Notes: a model not told the origin generated them from the sequence alone. DNA of 64,000 nucleotides from an uncultured Oxalobacteraceae bacterium (GCA_903893945.1 CAITOF010000065.1:1-64000); one strand, 5' to 3'; positions 1 through 8,965 are shown, counted from the first letter of the stretch. Made by a program: numbers and translations.

Positions 1-24
1 CCCGTTCAAGTTAAAAAGGAAATC

Positions 25-396
25 ATGATGAAAGAAAAATTAAGAGTCACCCCCGAAGAATTACGTGGAATTATTAACTGGCAATATGCCCTCATTGAGC
101 ATGTGGATGCCTGTTTGAAACTTAAAAAATCCACCACAGCGACAGATATGGCGAAAGTGATTGCAACGTTCAATCACGAGGAGCTGGTTGCAATTGCCAA
201 TGGCGCCAACAAAATTCTGGATTGCCTATTATTTGAACAGAATTGCTACAACGGTTATGACACACTGGGCGAGAAAAAAGTCGTCAAACTCAAAAACAAC
301 AAGATGAAAGAGTACCGCACTTTTGCAGGCAAGGGGCACCCGGAATTTGCAGAATGGCGACGTAAATACCTTACCCGCGACGTCACAGTCGATTGA
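25..396 (+). CDS. hypothetical protein, 123 aa
   Basis: I do not recognise this protein. It is small, soluble and rich in Lys and Glu, with no signal peptide, membrane segment or cysteine cluster (two Cys only, near residues 30 and 66, plus one at about 74). Two adjacent ATG codons (25 and 28) follow a good ribosome binding site (AAGGA), so either may be the start. The stop is 36 bases before the start of the YefM/YoeB-like fusion on the same strand, so the two may be co-transcribed. The promoter lies outside the window. It could be an accessory gene linked to the toxin-antitoxin remnant, but nothing in the sequence proves that. Function unknown. Confidence 0.6.
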   Translation: MMKEKLRVTPEELRGIINWQYALIEHVDACLKLKKSTTATDMAKVIATFNHEELVAIANGANKILDCLLFEQNCYNGYDTLGEKKVVKLKNNKMKEYRTFAGKGHPEFAEWRRKYLTRDVTVD

Positions 397-432
397 TCAA
401 TGAATTTCCATTTATCCAGGCAGGACAACCAA

Positions 433-924
433 ATGAATGCATTAAATGTAGTTAACTTGGGCAAGCGGCCACCCATCTGGGTCGACACCCCGATCCAGGT
501 ACCTAAAAGCCTGTTCAGAGCAGAGCAGGCTTGCGGCGATACCGGTATTTCCCCTGAAAAATGGGAAGCCATGCAAGAAACTTTATTTCTGACCTCACTC
601 GCGGGCATGCAAGATTCGATTGAAAAATCCATGGCAGAACCCTTGACCCGGCGATACTATTCAAGAAAAATCGGTCAGTGGGATCTGTTTTTTTCCAGTT
701 ATGCCGTAGCGGACGTGAAAAAACTGTTTGCTGCCGACCTGATGGGTGACTACATCACCATGATTGATGACATGCAGAAAGACCCGATGTCCTTGCTGGC
801 ACCCTACCGCACTCTGGTTGGCGAACTGAAAGGCGCCTGTTCCAAAAAAGTCAATTATCACCAGCGCCTGGTGTTTGAATTGTTCCCTGATGAAAAAATT
901 ATCCGCATCTTGCGGTTGCAATAA
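433..924 (+). CDS. YefM-like antitoxin/YoeB-like toxin fusion, degenerate
   Basis: A 163-residue protein that reads as two halves of a type II toxin-antitoxin pair in one frame. Residues 39-72 resemble the C-terminal toxin-binding part of YefM/Phd antitoxins (EKWEAMQETLFLTSLAGM, then SIEKSMAEPL). Residues 83-162 resemble Txe/YoeB toxins: DVKKLFAADL, then PYRTLVGELKGA, then RLVFEL and DEKIIRILR. Against E. coli YoeB the catalytic residues are mostly gone: E46 aligns with Arg126, H64 with Gln144, and the C-terminal H83-Y84 are missing because the protein stops at Leu-Gln. Only R65 (Arg145) is kept. RNase activity is therefore unlikely. The N-terminal 38 residues do not look like the YefM DNA-binding region. 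I chose ATG 433 over ATG 400 because AGGACA sits at the right distance before it. Domain identity is by eye, yet the match runs along the whole toxin length. Confidence 0.7.
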   Translation: MNALNVVNLGKRPPIWVDTPIQVPKSLFRAEQACGDTGISPEKWEAMQETLFLTSLAGMQDSIEKSMAEPLTRRYYSRKIGQWDLFFSSYAVADVKKLFAADLMGDYITMIDDMQKDPMSLLAPYRTLVGELKGACSKKVNYHQRLVFELFPDEKIIRILRLQ

Positions 925-1145
925 TCCGATTCAAAACCGCCATGGGCGAAAATCGCGACGATGTCCACGGCACGCAATTGGCGCGGGGATTGATGCCGCA
1001 CCCGCTCGCCCGGGGTCTTTTGACGCACTGATGTGATCAAAAAAATATTAAACCTGACGTTTCGGTGGCGCAATGCAATAAATTTTGATGGTTTGGCTTT
1101 TCAATCGATTAAAATACCGACCATCTCTAATTACAGCCATTGGTC

Positions 1146-1763
1146 ATGAGCAATCAACCCGTTATCGTCATCCTGTCTGTGGTGATCGCCTACCTGATCG
1201 GATCCGTGTCATTTGCCGTCATTGTCAGTAAATTATTTGGCCTGTCGGATCCGCGCACATACGGTTCAAAAAATCCCGGCGCCACGAACGTACTGCGTAG
1301 CGGGAACAAGGCAGCTGCGATACTGACTTTGGCCGGTGACGCGTTTAAAGGTTGGTTTGCAGTCTGGTTAGCCTTTCTGTTCAACATGCCCCCGACCGTC
1401 ATTGCGCTGGTCGCGATAGCCGTTTTTGTTGGTCATTTGTGGCCCGTGTTTTTCAAGTTTGCCGGTGGCAAAGGTGTCGCCACGGCGGCCGGCGTCCTGC
1501 TGGGACTGAACGGATGGATAGGCGCCGGCACGCTGATTACATGGCTGGTGGTGGCGATCTGTTTTCGCTACTCGTCACTGGCAGCGCTGATCGCATCGCT
1601 GTTTGCGCCGTTCTATACCGGGCTGATACTGGGCACGGCAAATCCGCTCTTTGGTGCCGTTTGCCTGATGAGTGCGCTCCTGATATATCGCCACCTCAAA
1701 AACATTAAGAATTTAATCGCTGGCAAGGAAAGTCGTCTTGGCAGTAAAAAATCAGCGACCTAG
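1146..1763 (+). CDS. plsY: glycerol-3-phosphate acyltransferase PlsY
   Basis: Inner-membrane enzyme that transfers an acyl group from acyl-phosphate to glycerol-3-phosphate, the first step of phospholipid synthesis in the PlsX/PlsY route. The 205-residue length is normal. All three loop motifs are visible: GSVSFAVIVSK near residue 20, GSKNPGATNVLR near 41-52, and FAGGKGVAT after GHLWPVFF near 100. Several hydrophobic helices fit a polytopic membrane protein. The start is ATG 1146; a TTG two codons upstream is possible but less likely. It converges with tsaD, leaving only four bases between the stops, an arrangement often seen around tsaD in proteobacteria. Confidence 0.95.
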   Translation: MSNQPVIVILSVVIAYLIGSVSFAVIVSKLFGLSDPRTYGSKNPGATNVLRSGNKAAAILTLAGDAFKGWFAVWLAFLFNMPPTVIALVAIAVFVGHLWPVFFKFAGGKGVATAAGVLLGLNGWIGAGTLITWLVVAICFRYSSLAALIASLFAPFYTGLILGTANPLFGAVCLMSALLIYRHLKNIKNLIAGKESRLGSKKSAT

Positions 1764-1767
1764 TCAC

Positions 1768-2802
1768 TCAGATAATTCTGCCGCTTATTTCGCTGAGCGG
1801 CCATTTCGGACGCACCGTAAAGCTGTAATCAAACCGGGCCTGTGACGGATCTTCCCTGAGGCGCAGTGCGCCCGCGAACGCAATCATGGCGCCGTTGTCG
1901 GTACAGAATTCCATATCGGGGTAGTACACCTGAAAATGTTTTTTTGCCGCTGCGGCATTCAGCGCTGAACGCAGCTGTGCGTTGGCGCCGACACCGCCGG
2001 CAATCACCAGTCGCTTCAGTCCGGAATGGCGCAGTGCATTCACGCATTTTGCCACCACCACATCAACCAGCGCATCGACAAAAGCGCGCGCCACGTTCGC
2101 TTTATCCTGCTCGCTTAATGGTCTCGGATGGCTCTTAACCACCGTCAGCACAGCTGTTTTCAATCCGGAAAAACTGAAATTAAAGTCTTTTGAATGCAGC
2201 ATGGGTCGTGGCAGGGTATATACGGTCGGATCTCCCGATTCGGCCAACCTGGAAATGGCCGGCCCGCCCGGATACGACAAACCGAGCAGCTTGGCCGACT
2301 TGTCGAAGGCTTCACCGGCAGCATCGTCCAGCGTTTCACCCAACAGGGTATACTGGCCAACGCCTTCGACACGCATCAGTTGTGTATGGCCGCCCGATAC
2401 CAGCAATGAAATGAATGGAAACGCCGGCGGATTTGAGGTCAGCAGTGGTGACAGCAAATGCCCCTCCAGGTGGTGAATGCCCATAACGGGCCGGTGCAAC
2501 GCCAGGCCCAGACCACAGGCCACCGATGCACCCACCAGCAGTGCGCCTGCCAAACCGGGACCTTGCGTGTAAGCCACAGCATCAATCGCAGTTTTATCCA
2601 GATGAGCTTCACTTAACACCTGCTCCAGCAAGGGCAGAACGCGCCTTATATGATCGCGCGACGCCAGCTCAGGGACAACGCCACCGTATTCCTGATGCAT
2701 GGTGATCTGAGAATACAAAGCATGCGCAAGCAGGCCGGTTTCTGTATCAACCAGTGCCAGACCTGTCTCATCGCAGGAAGATTCAATGCCAAGGACGATC
2801 AT
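1768..2802 (-). CDS. tsaD: tRNA threonylcarbamoyladenosine transferase TsaD
   Basis: Catalytic subunit that transfers the threonylcarbamoyl group to A37 of ANN-decoding tRNAs, working with TsaB and TsaE. The 344-residue length is normal. It starts with the ASKHA nucleotide-binding signature [10 protein letters not shown] and carries the metal-binding [10 protein letters not shown] motif near residue 110-120. SGGHTQL and the C-terminal [10 protein letters not shown] and [12 protein letters not shown] blocks are also present. The protein is cytoplasmic. It is transcribed toward plsY. No partner tsa gene is in the window. Confidence 0.97.
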   Translation of the reverse strand: MIVLGIESSCDETGLALVDTETGLLAHALYSQITMHQEYGGVVPELASRDHIRRVLPLLEQVLSEAHLDKTAIDAVAYTQGPGLAGALLVGASVACGLGLALHRPVMGIHHLEGHLLSPLLTSNPPAFPFISLLVSGGHTQLMRVEGVGQYTLLGETLDDAAGEAFDKSAKLLGLSYPGGPAISRLAESGDPTVYTLPRPMLHSKDFNFSFSGLKTAVLTVVKSHPRPLSEQDKANVARAFVDALVDVVVAKCVNALRHSGLKRLVIAGGVGANAQLRSALNAAAAKKHFQVYYPDMEFCTDNGAMIAFAGALRLREDPSQARFDYSFTVRPKWPLSEISGRII

Positions 2803-2869
2803 TCAATGACTCGAAGTGGGGAAGGCGCTATTGTAACTGAAGCATAGACAACCCCAAAGCAACGCTGTT

Positions 2870-4237
2870 TTATTTATAACCGTCAGTCAGGGTTTTCAAA
2901 AACGCCACCAGATCGTCGATTTCCTGGTTGCTTAAGGCGGGTTGTTCTCCCTGATGCCGGTTGAACGGTGCGTCGCCCACATCCACATTGGCACGGTAAG
3001 CCACGGGCAGGTCATTAAACATCTCGACAGATCCGTCGGCCCGTTTTGGGTACCATTTTTCAGGCCGCGTATCGCGCTCAACATAAAACCGTACCACATC
3101 CTCCAGCGAGTGAAATACGCCGTTATGGAAAAATACCCTGCGCGTGGCGACATTGCGCAGCGAGGGCGTTTTAAACATGCCGCAGAATCCGCTCTGACCA
3201 GCCAGATCGTTGCGATTCGGTCCACATAGTCCGGTATCAAAAAAGTCCGGATTCTGGTTGGCCCGAAGATCGCTGTTACGGGGTGCCGCAAGCGCCTCAT
3301 ACTGGTAATCGGTAAAGGCCGGCGCCATGCGGTTTTTGGTCGGTTTGTCCAGGTGGCACGCAGCACAGTTTCCTTTTTTGGGATCGTCAAACAGTGTCCA
3401 ACCCCTGGTTTCCTGATCATTGAATTGTGCCCGGCCGGCAAGGACGTAATCAAATTTGCTGTTATAGGAATGAAAGCTGTGGTCTTCCAGTTGAAACTGT
3501 TCCAGCGCTTTGGTGGCGTTACGAACAGCCTGCTCTGGCAGACCCAGTGCGTTCTTACCAAAGACCGCCACCATTTCCCGGGCATAGGGCGCCGCCGCAA
3601 GCTTTTTCTGCAACGATCTGATATTGCTGTTTGCCATTTCCCTCGCATCGAACAAGGGTCCGCTGGCCTGGTCGGCCAGTGATACCGCCCGACCATCCAG
3701 ATCGAATCCACCCAAAGGAACCACCGTATCAGCATGGACCACATTAACCGTATTTGCATGCCCCTCGCTGATGGCCTTGCTGATTTCTGCATCACTGAGC
3801 GTTTTCTGAGCTAGTCGCGGCGCTTTCAATGTAGCGCCATCATCTATGTCAAGTTGAGTGTCTGGCATGACTTTGAAGGTGGGGGTGCGTTCATGATACG
3901 TCAGAGAGGGAACGGCCCTGCCCCCCTGCCGGGCAAGGTCGGTGCCGCCAAGCTGGGCCGCCAGATTGTTCAGCGGCGCGTAGGCGTTTTGGGGATTGTG
4001 GCAGCTTGCACATGACATATGTCCGGAACCGGACAGGGTTTCATCAAAAAATATTTTTTTGCCAAGCTGCGCTAACGGAGTCAATGGCGCAATGGGTGCA
4101 TCCAGCCGCGCCGCAGCCGCCTGCTCATTCAATAATGTGTTGTGGGATTTTGCGGTTGGGACCGTAACAGTCGGTGGACTTTTTCTGTCACAGGCACTCA
4201 GGGACAGAATGAGCAGGACTGGCAGTATGATTCGCAT
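2870..4237 (-). CDS. di-heme cytochrome c peroxidase (MauG/CcpA family) lipoprotein
   Basis: A predicted periplasmic di-heme c-type cytochrome of the bacterial peroxidase/MauG family, which reduces H2O2 or oxidises a partner using two hemes. The 455-residue protein begins with a lipoprotein signal ending in LSLSAC, so it should be lipid-anchored. Heme-binding motifs CASCH (about residue 77) and CAACH (about 292) are clear. The family block KTPSLRNVA followed by FFHNGVFHSLEDVVRFY is near the C-terminus, and the end LVAFLKTLTDGY is typical. It differs from simple CcpA by a long insertion between the hemes. It lies 67 bases downstream of a beta-propeller-like lipoprotein on the same strand, a possible partner. 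The physiological electron donor cannot be told from sequence. Confidence 0.88.
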   Translation of the reverse strand: MRIILPVLLILSLSACDRKSPPTVTVPTAKSHNTLLNEQAAAARLDAPIAPLTPLAQLGKKIFFDETLSGSGHMSCASCHNPQNAYAPLNNLAAQLGGTDLARQGGRAVPSLTYHERTPTFKVMPDTQLDIDDGATLKAPRLAQKTLSDAEISKAISEGHANTVNVVHADTVVPLGGFDLDGRAVSLADQASGPLFDAREMANSNIRSLQKKLAAAPYAREMVAVFGKNALGLPEQAVRNATKALEQFQLEDHSFHSYNSKFDYVLAGRAQFNDQETRGWTLFDDPKKGNCAACHLDKPTKNRMAPAFTDYQYEALAAPRNSDLRANQNPDFFDTGLCGPNRNDLAGQSGFCGMFKTPSLRNVATRRVFFHNGVFHSLEDVVRFYVERDTRPEKWYPKRADGSVEMFNDLPVAYRANVDVGDAPFNRHQGEQPALSNQEIDDLVAFLKTLTDGYK

Positions 4238-4304
4238 AAATTCATCAACCGGGTGACGCCCGCGAGGGGTGCCGCCCGGTTCATTTCGTCAGAGTGTCAG
4301 TTGG

Positions 4305-5441
4305 CTACTGGTTTAAGAATATCAGCCCGTGCGGATTTTTCAGCCCGGTGAATATGGGCGTCATGACTCCGGTGGTGGTATCGGTTTCCAGCACCGTGCC
4401 CTGCCCTGCGCTGTATGCCGTATTCGGTGCAAACCCGCCATTCGCGCTAATCACATAGATAATATGTCCTGGCGCATCTGTGAGCAGCATCGACGCCGCG
4501 CCGGCAGCCGGCACCCATCGCGTATCGTCCAGCGGCCACGGGTTTCCAAACAGTGTCACGTTGAGCACGCTGACTGTCTGTGACGGCATGCCGATATTCG
4601 AAACAAACACCAATTCAGAATCCTGCTGACTTGTAATTACGAAATTTCCATTGGGATCAATCGCTGTCGAATCCGCGTCTGTCATGTTCAACGTAATCGG
4701 CGTATTGGACGGCAGTGAATTGACGGTGGTGTTTGACATCAGTACCGGCGTGGCATGAAACGTCATGGCGCTGCTATCCAGTGCAATTGAATAGGCTGCG
4801 GGTCCGGAATTCAGACCGTATTCTGCTGTGGCACCGGCAGCGTCGGTTGAATAGGTCGTTGCTGTTGGTGGCGGAGCCAGGAACGTGGTGGTTGGCGCAG
4901 ACGCACTGGCATAAACCACGCCGTTAATAACTTTCAGGTCATCCAGTCCCCCGCCATGCGGCAGGGTCACTACGTCCGACGCGTACGTTTGTGTCGCGCC
5001 GCTGGCAATGTTATACACCATGATCATGGTATTACCATCTTCATTGGTGCTGATCCACAACGTATTGGAATCAACATCCACCATCCCGTCAGGATGCCCC
5101 GGCACATTCACCGATTTCTGCAAATTGCCGCTCAGGTCGTAAATGTTCAACAAACTCTGCGCAGCGGTCACCCCGGGATTCAAGGTCCCTGTCGGGCCAA
5201 TGTTATTATCCTGAACGACCACGTACACGTAATTACCAACCTGCACAACATCATCTGGTTCCAGCGACCCTGTGGTAACGGCAAAAGGCGTAATCGCGTA
5301 TTTGGCCGGCTGCACCGAAATCACGGAGGACGGGGTGCTGAGGCTGGCAGTGGTACTTGAGGTGCTGGTTCCGTTGCCGCCAGAACAACCTGCCAGCAAC
5401 ACGGTGAGCAGCGCAGATGTTGTCACGAAATGGGTTTTCAT
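4305..5441 (-). CDS. secreted lipoprotein, likely beta-propeller
   Basis: A 378-residue protein with a type II signal peptide ending in LLAGC followed by a Ser/Thr/Gly-rich linker (residues 20-40), so it is a predicted lipoprotein. The rest is beta-rich with repeated blade-like segments such as VVQVGNYVYVVVQD, NIYDLSGNLQKSVNVPGHPDG and DSNTLWISTNEDGNTMIMVYN. The ending GLKNPHGLIFLNQ is typical of NHL or SMP-30-like propellers. No catalytic motif is evident. It is upstream of, and likely co-transcribed with, the di-heme peroxidase (67-base gap). It could be a substrate- or metal-binding partner for that enzyme. The exact family is not assigned. Confidence 0.7.
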   Translation of the reverse strand: MKTHFVTTSALLTVLLAGCSGGNGTSTSSTTASLSTPSSVISVQPAKYAITPFAVTTGSLEPDDVVQVGNYVYVVVQDNNIGPTGTLNPGVTAAQSLLNIYDLSGNLQKSVNVPGHPDGMVDVDSNTLWISTNEDGNTMIMVYNIASGATQTYASDVVTLPHGGGLDDLKVINGVVYASASAPTTTFLAPPPTATTYSTDAAGATAEYGLNSGPAAYSIALDSSAMTFHATPVLMSNTTVNSLPSNTPITLNMTDADSTAIDPNGNFVITSQQDSELVFVSNIGMPSQTVSVLNVTLFGNPWPLDDTRWVPAAGAASMLLTDAPGHIIYVISANGGFAPNTAYSAGQGTVLETDTTTGVMTPIFTGLKNPHGLIFLNQ

Positions 5442-5540
5442 ACCGGGTCTCCAAGATGATTTCCGTGAACCTTAAGGAAACAATGTGACTGCCTGATGAC
5501 AGGAACCCGCTTAGTGACAATTTACTGATTTTATGAACAA

Positions 5541-5765
5541 CTATTTCTTGAAAATCTCAGGGCGTGATTTATTGCGCTGTTCATAGATGGTTTTGGCATC
5601 CTGTTGAGCGCGTTCCAGGGTGCGCATGTCAGGGAGGTCGTCATGCAGGGTAAAAAAGTCACCCGCCTGGGCACGCATCACGAATTTGATCGCAGCAGCA
5701 TCCGATAAATCATACATTTCTGTCATCAACGTCGTAACTTCATCCAGATATTCTTCGTACGTCAT
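5541..5765 (-). CDS. small hypothetical protein, 74 aa
   Basis: A short, acidic, soluble protein with no signal peptide or cysteine. It starts MTYEEYLDEV and contains a segment about residues 22-45 that looks helical (DAAAIKFVMRAQAGDFF). The upstream bases in coding sense give a reasonable ribosome binding site (GGGAGCAG before the ATG). It is bounded by an inverted repeat on the ald side (5792-5816), so it is probably its own transcription unit or is read with the lipoprotein downstream. I do not recognise the family. Confidence 0.6.
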   Translation of the reverse strand: MTYEEYLDEVTTLMTEMYDLSDAAAIKFVMRAQAGDFFTLHDDLPDMRTLERAQQDAKTIYEQRNKSRPEIFKK

Positions 5766-5791
5766 AGGCTCTGCTCCCGGTTAAAATGACA

Positions 5792-5816
5792 ACGGCGACT
5801 CTACTATAGTCGCCGT
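5792..5816 (-). terminator. inverted repeat downstream of ald
   Basis: A perfect 9-bp stem (ACGGCGACT / AGTCGCCGT) with a 7-base loop lies just after the ald stop in the direction of ald transcription. The following bases on the minus strand are TTGTCATTTT, a weak T-run. It probably ends the ald transcript and insulates the small gene beyond it. Confidence 0.5.
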
Positions 5817-5838
5817 CGGTCATAAAAACGAATTAATT

Positions 5839-6951
5839 TCAGATCAGACTGTCTGCGGCTATATACTCGATATTCAGATCACGTGCGACTGCTTCGTAAG
5901 TGATTTTACCCTGACATACGTTCAGACCGTTTTTCAGGTGAACATCGTCTTTGCACGCCTGTTTCCAGCCCTTGTCAGCCAGTGCCAGTGCGTGGCGTAT
6001 GGTCGCATTGTTCAACGCGAAAGTCGAGGTGCGGGCGACCGCGCCAGGCATATTGGCCACGCAGTAATGAACCACATTATCAACAACATAAGTCGGCTCA
6101 GCATGCGTCGTAGCGTGTGAAGTTTCAAAGCAACCGCCCTGGTCAATCGCGACGTCAACCACCACCGCACCCGGTTTCATTTTCCTGATCATCTCGCGTG
6201 TGACCAGTTTCGGTGCCGCGGCACCCGGAATCAGTACACCACCAATAACCAGATCAGCATCCAGAACAGACTCCTCGACTGAGAGTGCGTTCGAATACAG
6301 TGTGGTGATGCGATTTCCAAAAACCAGATCCAGCTGACGCAGGCGGTCAATATTTTTATCCAGTACCGTAACACGGGCACCCATGCCGACGGCCACCTGC
6401 AATGCATTGGTACCCACTACACCGGCGCCCAGAATGACAACGTGCGCGGGCGCCACACCGGGAACACCGCCCAACAGCAAGCCCATGCCACCTTTGGATT
6501 TTTCCATATGCGCAGCACCGGCCTGGATCGACATCCGGCCCGCGACTTCACTCATAGGCGCCAGCAGGGGTAATCCGCCGCCCTGGCCCGTGATGGTTTC
6601 GTAGGCAAAACAGATCGCACCAGACGCGATCAATGCCTTGGTCTGTTCCGGATCGGGGGCCAGATGCAGATAGGTGTAAAGAATCTGACCCGGGCGCAAC
6701 ATGGCGCATTCGACGGGTTGTGGTTCTTTTACTTTTACGATCATGTCTGCACGTTTAAATATTTCTGCAGCACCTGACACCAGTTCAGCGCCAGCCGCTT
6801 CGTAATCCTTGTTTGATAAACCAATCGCTGTTCCGGCATCGTTTTGCACCATCACTTTGTGACCACGCAAAGTCAGTTCACGCACACTGGCCGGGGTCAA
6901 ACCGACACGGTACTCATGGTTTTTAATTTCTTTTGGTACGCCAATTAACAT
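5839..6951 (-). CDS. ald: alanine dehydrogenase
   Basis: NAD-dependent enzyme interconverting L-alanine with pyruvate and ammonia in the cytoplasm. The 370-residue length is exactly that of the family. The N-terminal block MLIGVPKEIKNHEYRVGLTP is diagnostic, with Arg15 in the pyruvate site. VKVKEPQ contains the conserved Lys, and the Rossmann loop VVILGAGVVGTNALQVA is near residue 170. VDVAIDQGGCFETS and NMPGAVARTSTFALNN complete the signature. A good ribosome binding site (AGGGAGA) precedes ATG. The gene sits after the pnt genes but a strong inverted repeat separates them, so it should have its own promoter in 6952-7118. Neighbouring PntA belongs to the same superfamily, so this may be an old duplication neighbourhood. 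Confidence 0.96.
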   Translation of the reverse strand: MLIGVPKEIKNHEYRVGLTPASVRELTLRGHKVMVQNDAGTAIGLSNKDYEAAGAELVSGAAEIFKRADMIVKVKEPQPVECAMLRPGQILYTYLHLAPDPEQTKALIASGAICFAYETITGQGGGLPLLAPMSEVAGRMSIQAGAAHMEKSKGGMGLLLGGVPGVAPAHVVILGAGVVGTNALQVAVGMGARVTVLDKNIDRLRQLDLVFGNRITTLYSNALSVEESVLDADLVIGGVLIPGAAAPKLVTREMIRKMKPGAVVVDVAIDQGGCFETSHATTHAEPTYVVDNVVHYCVANMPGAVARTSTFALNNATIRHALALADKGWKQACKDDVHLKNGLNVCQGKITYEAVARDLNIEYIAADSLI

Positions 6952-7118
6952 GTTGTCTCCCTATGTTTAAATCGAACAATAAGATTGATTTACCACTGAA
7001 CCAGGTCCAGGAAAATTCAATAATCACAATATTCTATTCGGCTCTATTTCTCTCATAAATGCCTTGTTTTGAATGTTAGGTTACCGGTTTCTGAAAGTTA
7101 CCAATCAGCCTGCTTGAC

Positions 7119-7151
7119 AACAAAATGCCACTCTAAAAGTGGCATTTTGTT
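7119..7151 (-). terminator. perfect 14-bp inverted repeat after pntB
   Basis: AACAAAATGCCACT pairs perfectly with AGTGGCATTTTGTT around a 5-base loop, 23 bases beyond the pntB stop. AT-rich outer arms give U-rich ends on both strands. It most likely terminates the pnt operon. Confidence 0.7.
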
Positions 7152-7174
7152 AACGCTTGCCAAGCTGCTGGCAG

Positions 7175-8608
7175 TTATTCAACGGCTTTTACCAGATCTT
7201 CAATAACCTTCTTGGCATCGCCGAATACCATCATGGTTTTGTCCATGTAAAACAGCTCATTGTCCAGACCTGCATAACCGGAGGCCATCGAGCGCTTGTT
7301 CACGATGACTGTTTTTGCCTTGTACGCTTCCAGTATGGGCATCCCGGCAATGGGTGACTTGGGATCTTTAGCTGCCGGGTTGACCACGTCGTTAGCGCCC
7401 AGCACGAGCACGACATCGGCCTGGGCAAATTCATTATTGACATCTTCCATTTCAAAAACCTGGTCGTAAGGGACTTCCGCTTCGGCCAGCAGGACGTTCA
7501 TGTGGCCCGGCATGCGCCCCGCGACCGGATGGATCGCATATTTGACGCTCACCCCTTTATGGGTGAGTTTTTCTGTCAGTTCCTTTAATGCATGCTGGGC
7601 ACGCGCGACTGCCAGACCGTAACCTGGAACAATAATGACTGTTTCTGCGTTGCCAAGTAAAAACGCGACATCGTCCGCTGAGCCGGACTTTACGTTGCGC
7701 TGCGCCTGGCCAGCCGCGGTGGCTTCTGCCGGTGCGCCGCCAAACCCGCCCAGCAGCACATTAAAGAAGGACCGGTTCATCGCCTTGCACATGATGTAAG
7801 ACAGAATCGCGCCGGACGAACCGACCAGCGATCCCGCAATGATCAGCATGGAATTATTCAGCGAGAAACCAATACCTGCGGCCGCCCACCCGGAATAACT
7901 GTTTAACATCGAGACCACGACCGGCATATCGGCGCCGCCAATCGGGATAATGATCAGCACACCGAGTATGAACGCAATCGCCGTCATCAGTACAAATGGT
8001 GTCCAACTCTGCGTCACACAGAATCCGATGCCAAACCCGATCATAGTGAGTGCTAACACCAGATTCAGCACGTGCTGGCCGGAAAAGCTGACCGGTGCGC
8101 CCTGAAACAGGCGGAACTTGTATTTGCCTGACAATTTGCCAAACGCAATAACCGACCCTGAAAATGTAATGGCGCCAACAAACGTCCCGATAAACAATTC
8201 AATGCGGTTACCGAAGGGAATGGCACCACCTTTTTCAGTCAGACTGAAGGCCCACGGTTCGGAGACCACAGCAATCGCAATGCACACCGCGGCCATTCCG
8301 ATCAGGGAATGCATTGCAGCGACCAGTTCCGGCATTTTGGTCATTTCAACCCGTTTGGCCAGTGTGGCGCCGATGAAGCCGCCAACGACCACGCCCACCA
8401 GCACCAGACCCAACCCCATACCGGAACTGGCCAGATGCGATTTCAGTTCCAGCATCATGGCCACGGTGGTCACCGCGGCAATGGCCATGCCGCTCATGCC
8501 GAAGGCATTCCCGCGTCGCGCCGTGGAGGGGTGCGACAAGCCCTTGAGTGCCTGGATAAAGCAGACGGAGGCAATCAGGTACAACATCACCACTAAATTT
8601 AGGCTCAT
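7175..8608 (-). CDS. pntB: NAD(P) transhydrogenase subunit beta PntB
   Basis: Proton-translocating transhydrogenase beta subunit, which couples the proton gradient to hydride transfer from NADH to NADP+. It is 477 residues long. The N-terminal half has about nine membrane helices. The C-terminal half is the NADP(H)-binding domain III, with VIIVPGYGLAVARAQH near residue 320 and IHPVAGRMPGHMNVLLAEA and VLVLGANDVVNPAA after it. The start overlaps the pntAb stop by one base, so translation is coupled. The order pntAa-pntAb-pntB with a split alpha subunit is the form found in many alpha- and betaproteobacteria. Confidence 0.97.
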   Translation of the reverse strand: MSLNLVVMLYLIASVCFIQALKGLSHPSTARRGNAFGMSGMAIAAVTTVAMMLELKSHLASSGMGLGLVLVGVVVGGFIGATLAKRVEMTKMPELVAAMHSLIGMAAVCIAIAVVSEPWAFSLTEKGGAIPFGNRIELFIGTFVGAITFSGSVIAFGKLSGKYKFRLFQGAPVSFSGQHVLNLVLALTMIGFGIGFCVTQSWTPFVLMTAIAFILGVLIIIPIGGADMPVVVSMLNSYSGWAAAGIGFSLNNSMLIIAGSLVGSSGAILSYIMCKAMNRSFFNVLLGGFGGAPAEATAAGQAQRNVKSGSADDVAFLLGNAETVIIVPGYGLAVARAQHALKELTEKLTHKGVSVKYAIHPVAGRMPGHMNVLLAEAEVPYDQVFEMEDVNNEFAQADVVLVLGANDVVNPAAKDPKSPIAGMPILEAYKAKTVIVNKRSMASGYAGLDNELFYMDKTMMVFGDAKKVIEDLVKAVE

Positions 8609-8934
8609 TATTTCGACTCCTTGCTCGCCGCACCGGCCATTTGCCTGGGTTCTTTTTTCTTGAACATTTCCAGCATGCGCTGCGTGACTAAAAATCCGCC
8701 AAACACGTTGACGGCAGCCAGGGCAACTGCCACCGTCCCCATCACCTGGGCCAGCAGACCTTCTGTCAGGCCGGCGGCCAGCATGGCACCGACAATGATG
8801 ATGGCTGAGATGGCATTGGTCACGGCCATCAGCGGGGTATGCAGCGCAGGCGTCACCGTCCAGACAACGTGATAGCCGACGTAGATGGCTAATACAAAAA
8901 TAATTAAATTGGTAAGAGTGTGGCTGACTTCCAT
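8608..8934 (-). CDS. pntAb: NAD(P) transhydrogenase subunit alpha part 2
   Basis: The small membrane part of the split alpha subunit, 108 residues, with about three or four hydrophobic helices (LTNLIIFVLAIYVGYHVVW, then ISAIIIVGAMLAAG, then AVALAAVNVFGGFLV). The conserved HTPLMAVTNAIS motif of PntA domain II is present at about residue 32-43. A ribosome binding site (GAGGT) precedes the ATG. It lies 31 bases after pntAa and overlaps pntB by one base. Confidence 0.95.
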   Translation of the reverse strand: MEVSHTLTNLIIFVLAIYVGYHVVWTVTPALHTPLMAVTNAISAIIIVGAMLAAGLTEGLLAQVMGTVAVALAAVNVFGGFLVTQRMLEMFKKKEPRQMAGAASKESK

Positions 8935-8965
8935 ATTGACCTCGTTCGTATTGATTTTATCGGGA

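Noticed and set aside
343-568. Formylglycine-generating activity for the TIR fusion protein (residue numbers of that protein)
   Set aside because: The catalytic cysteine pair is absent; the region only has the fold signatures, so no sulfatase-activating role is claimed.
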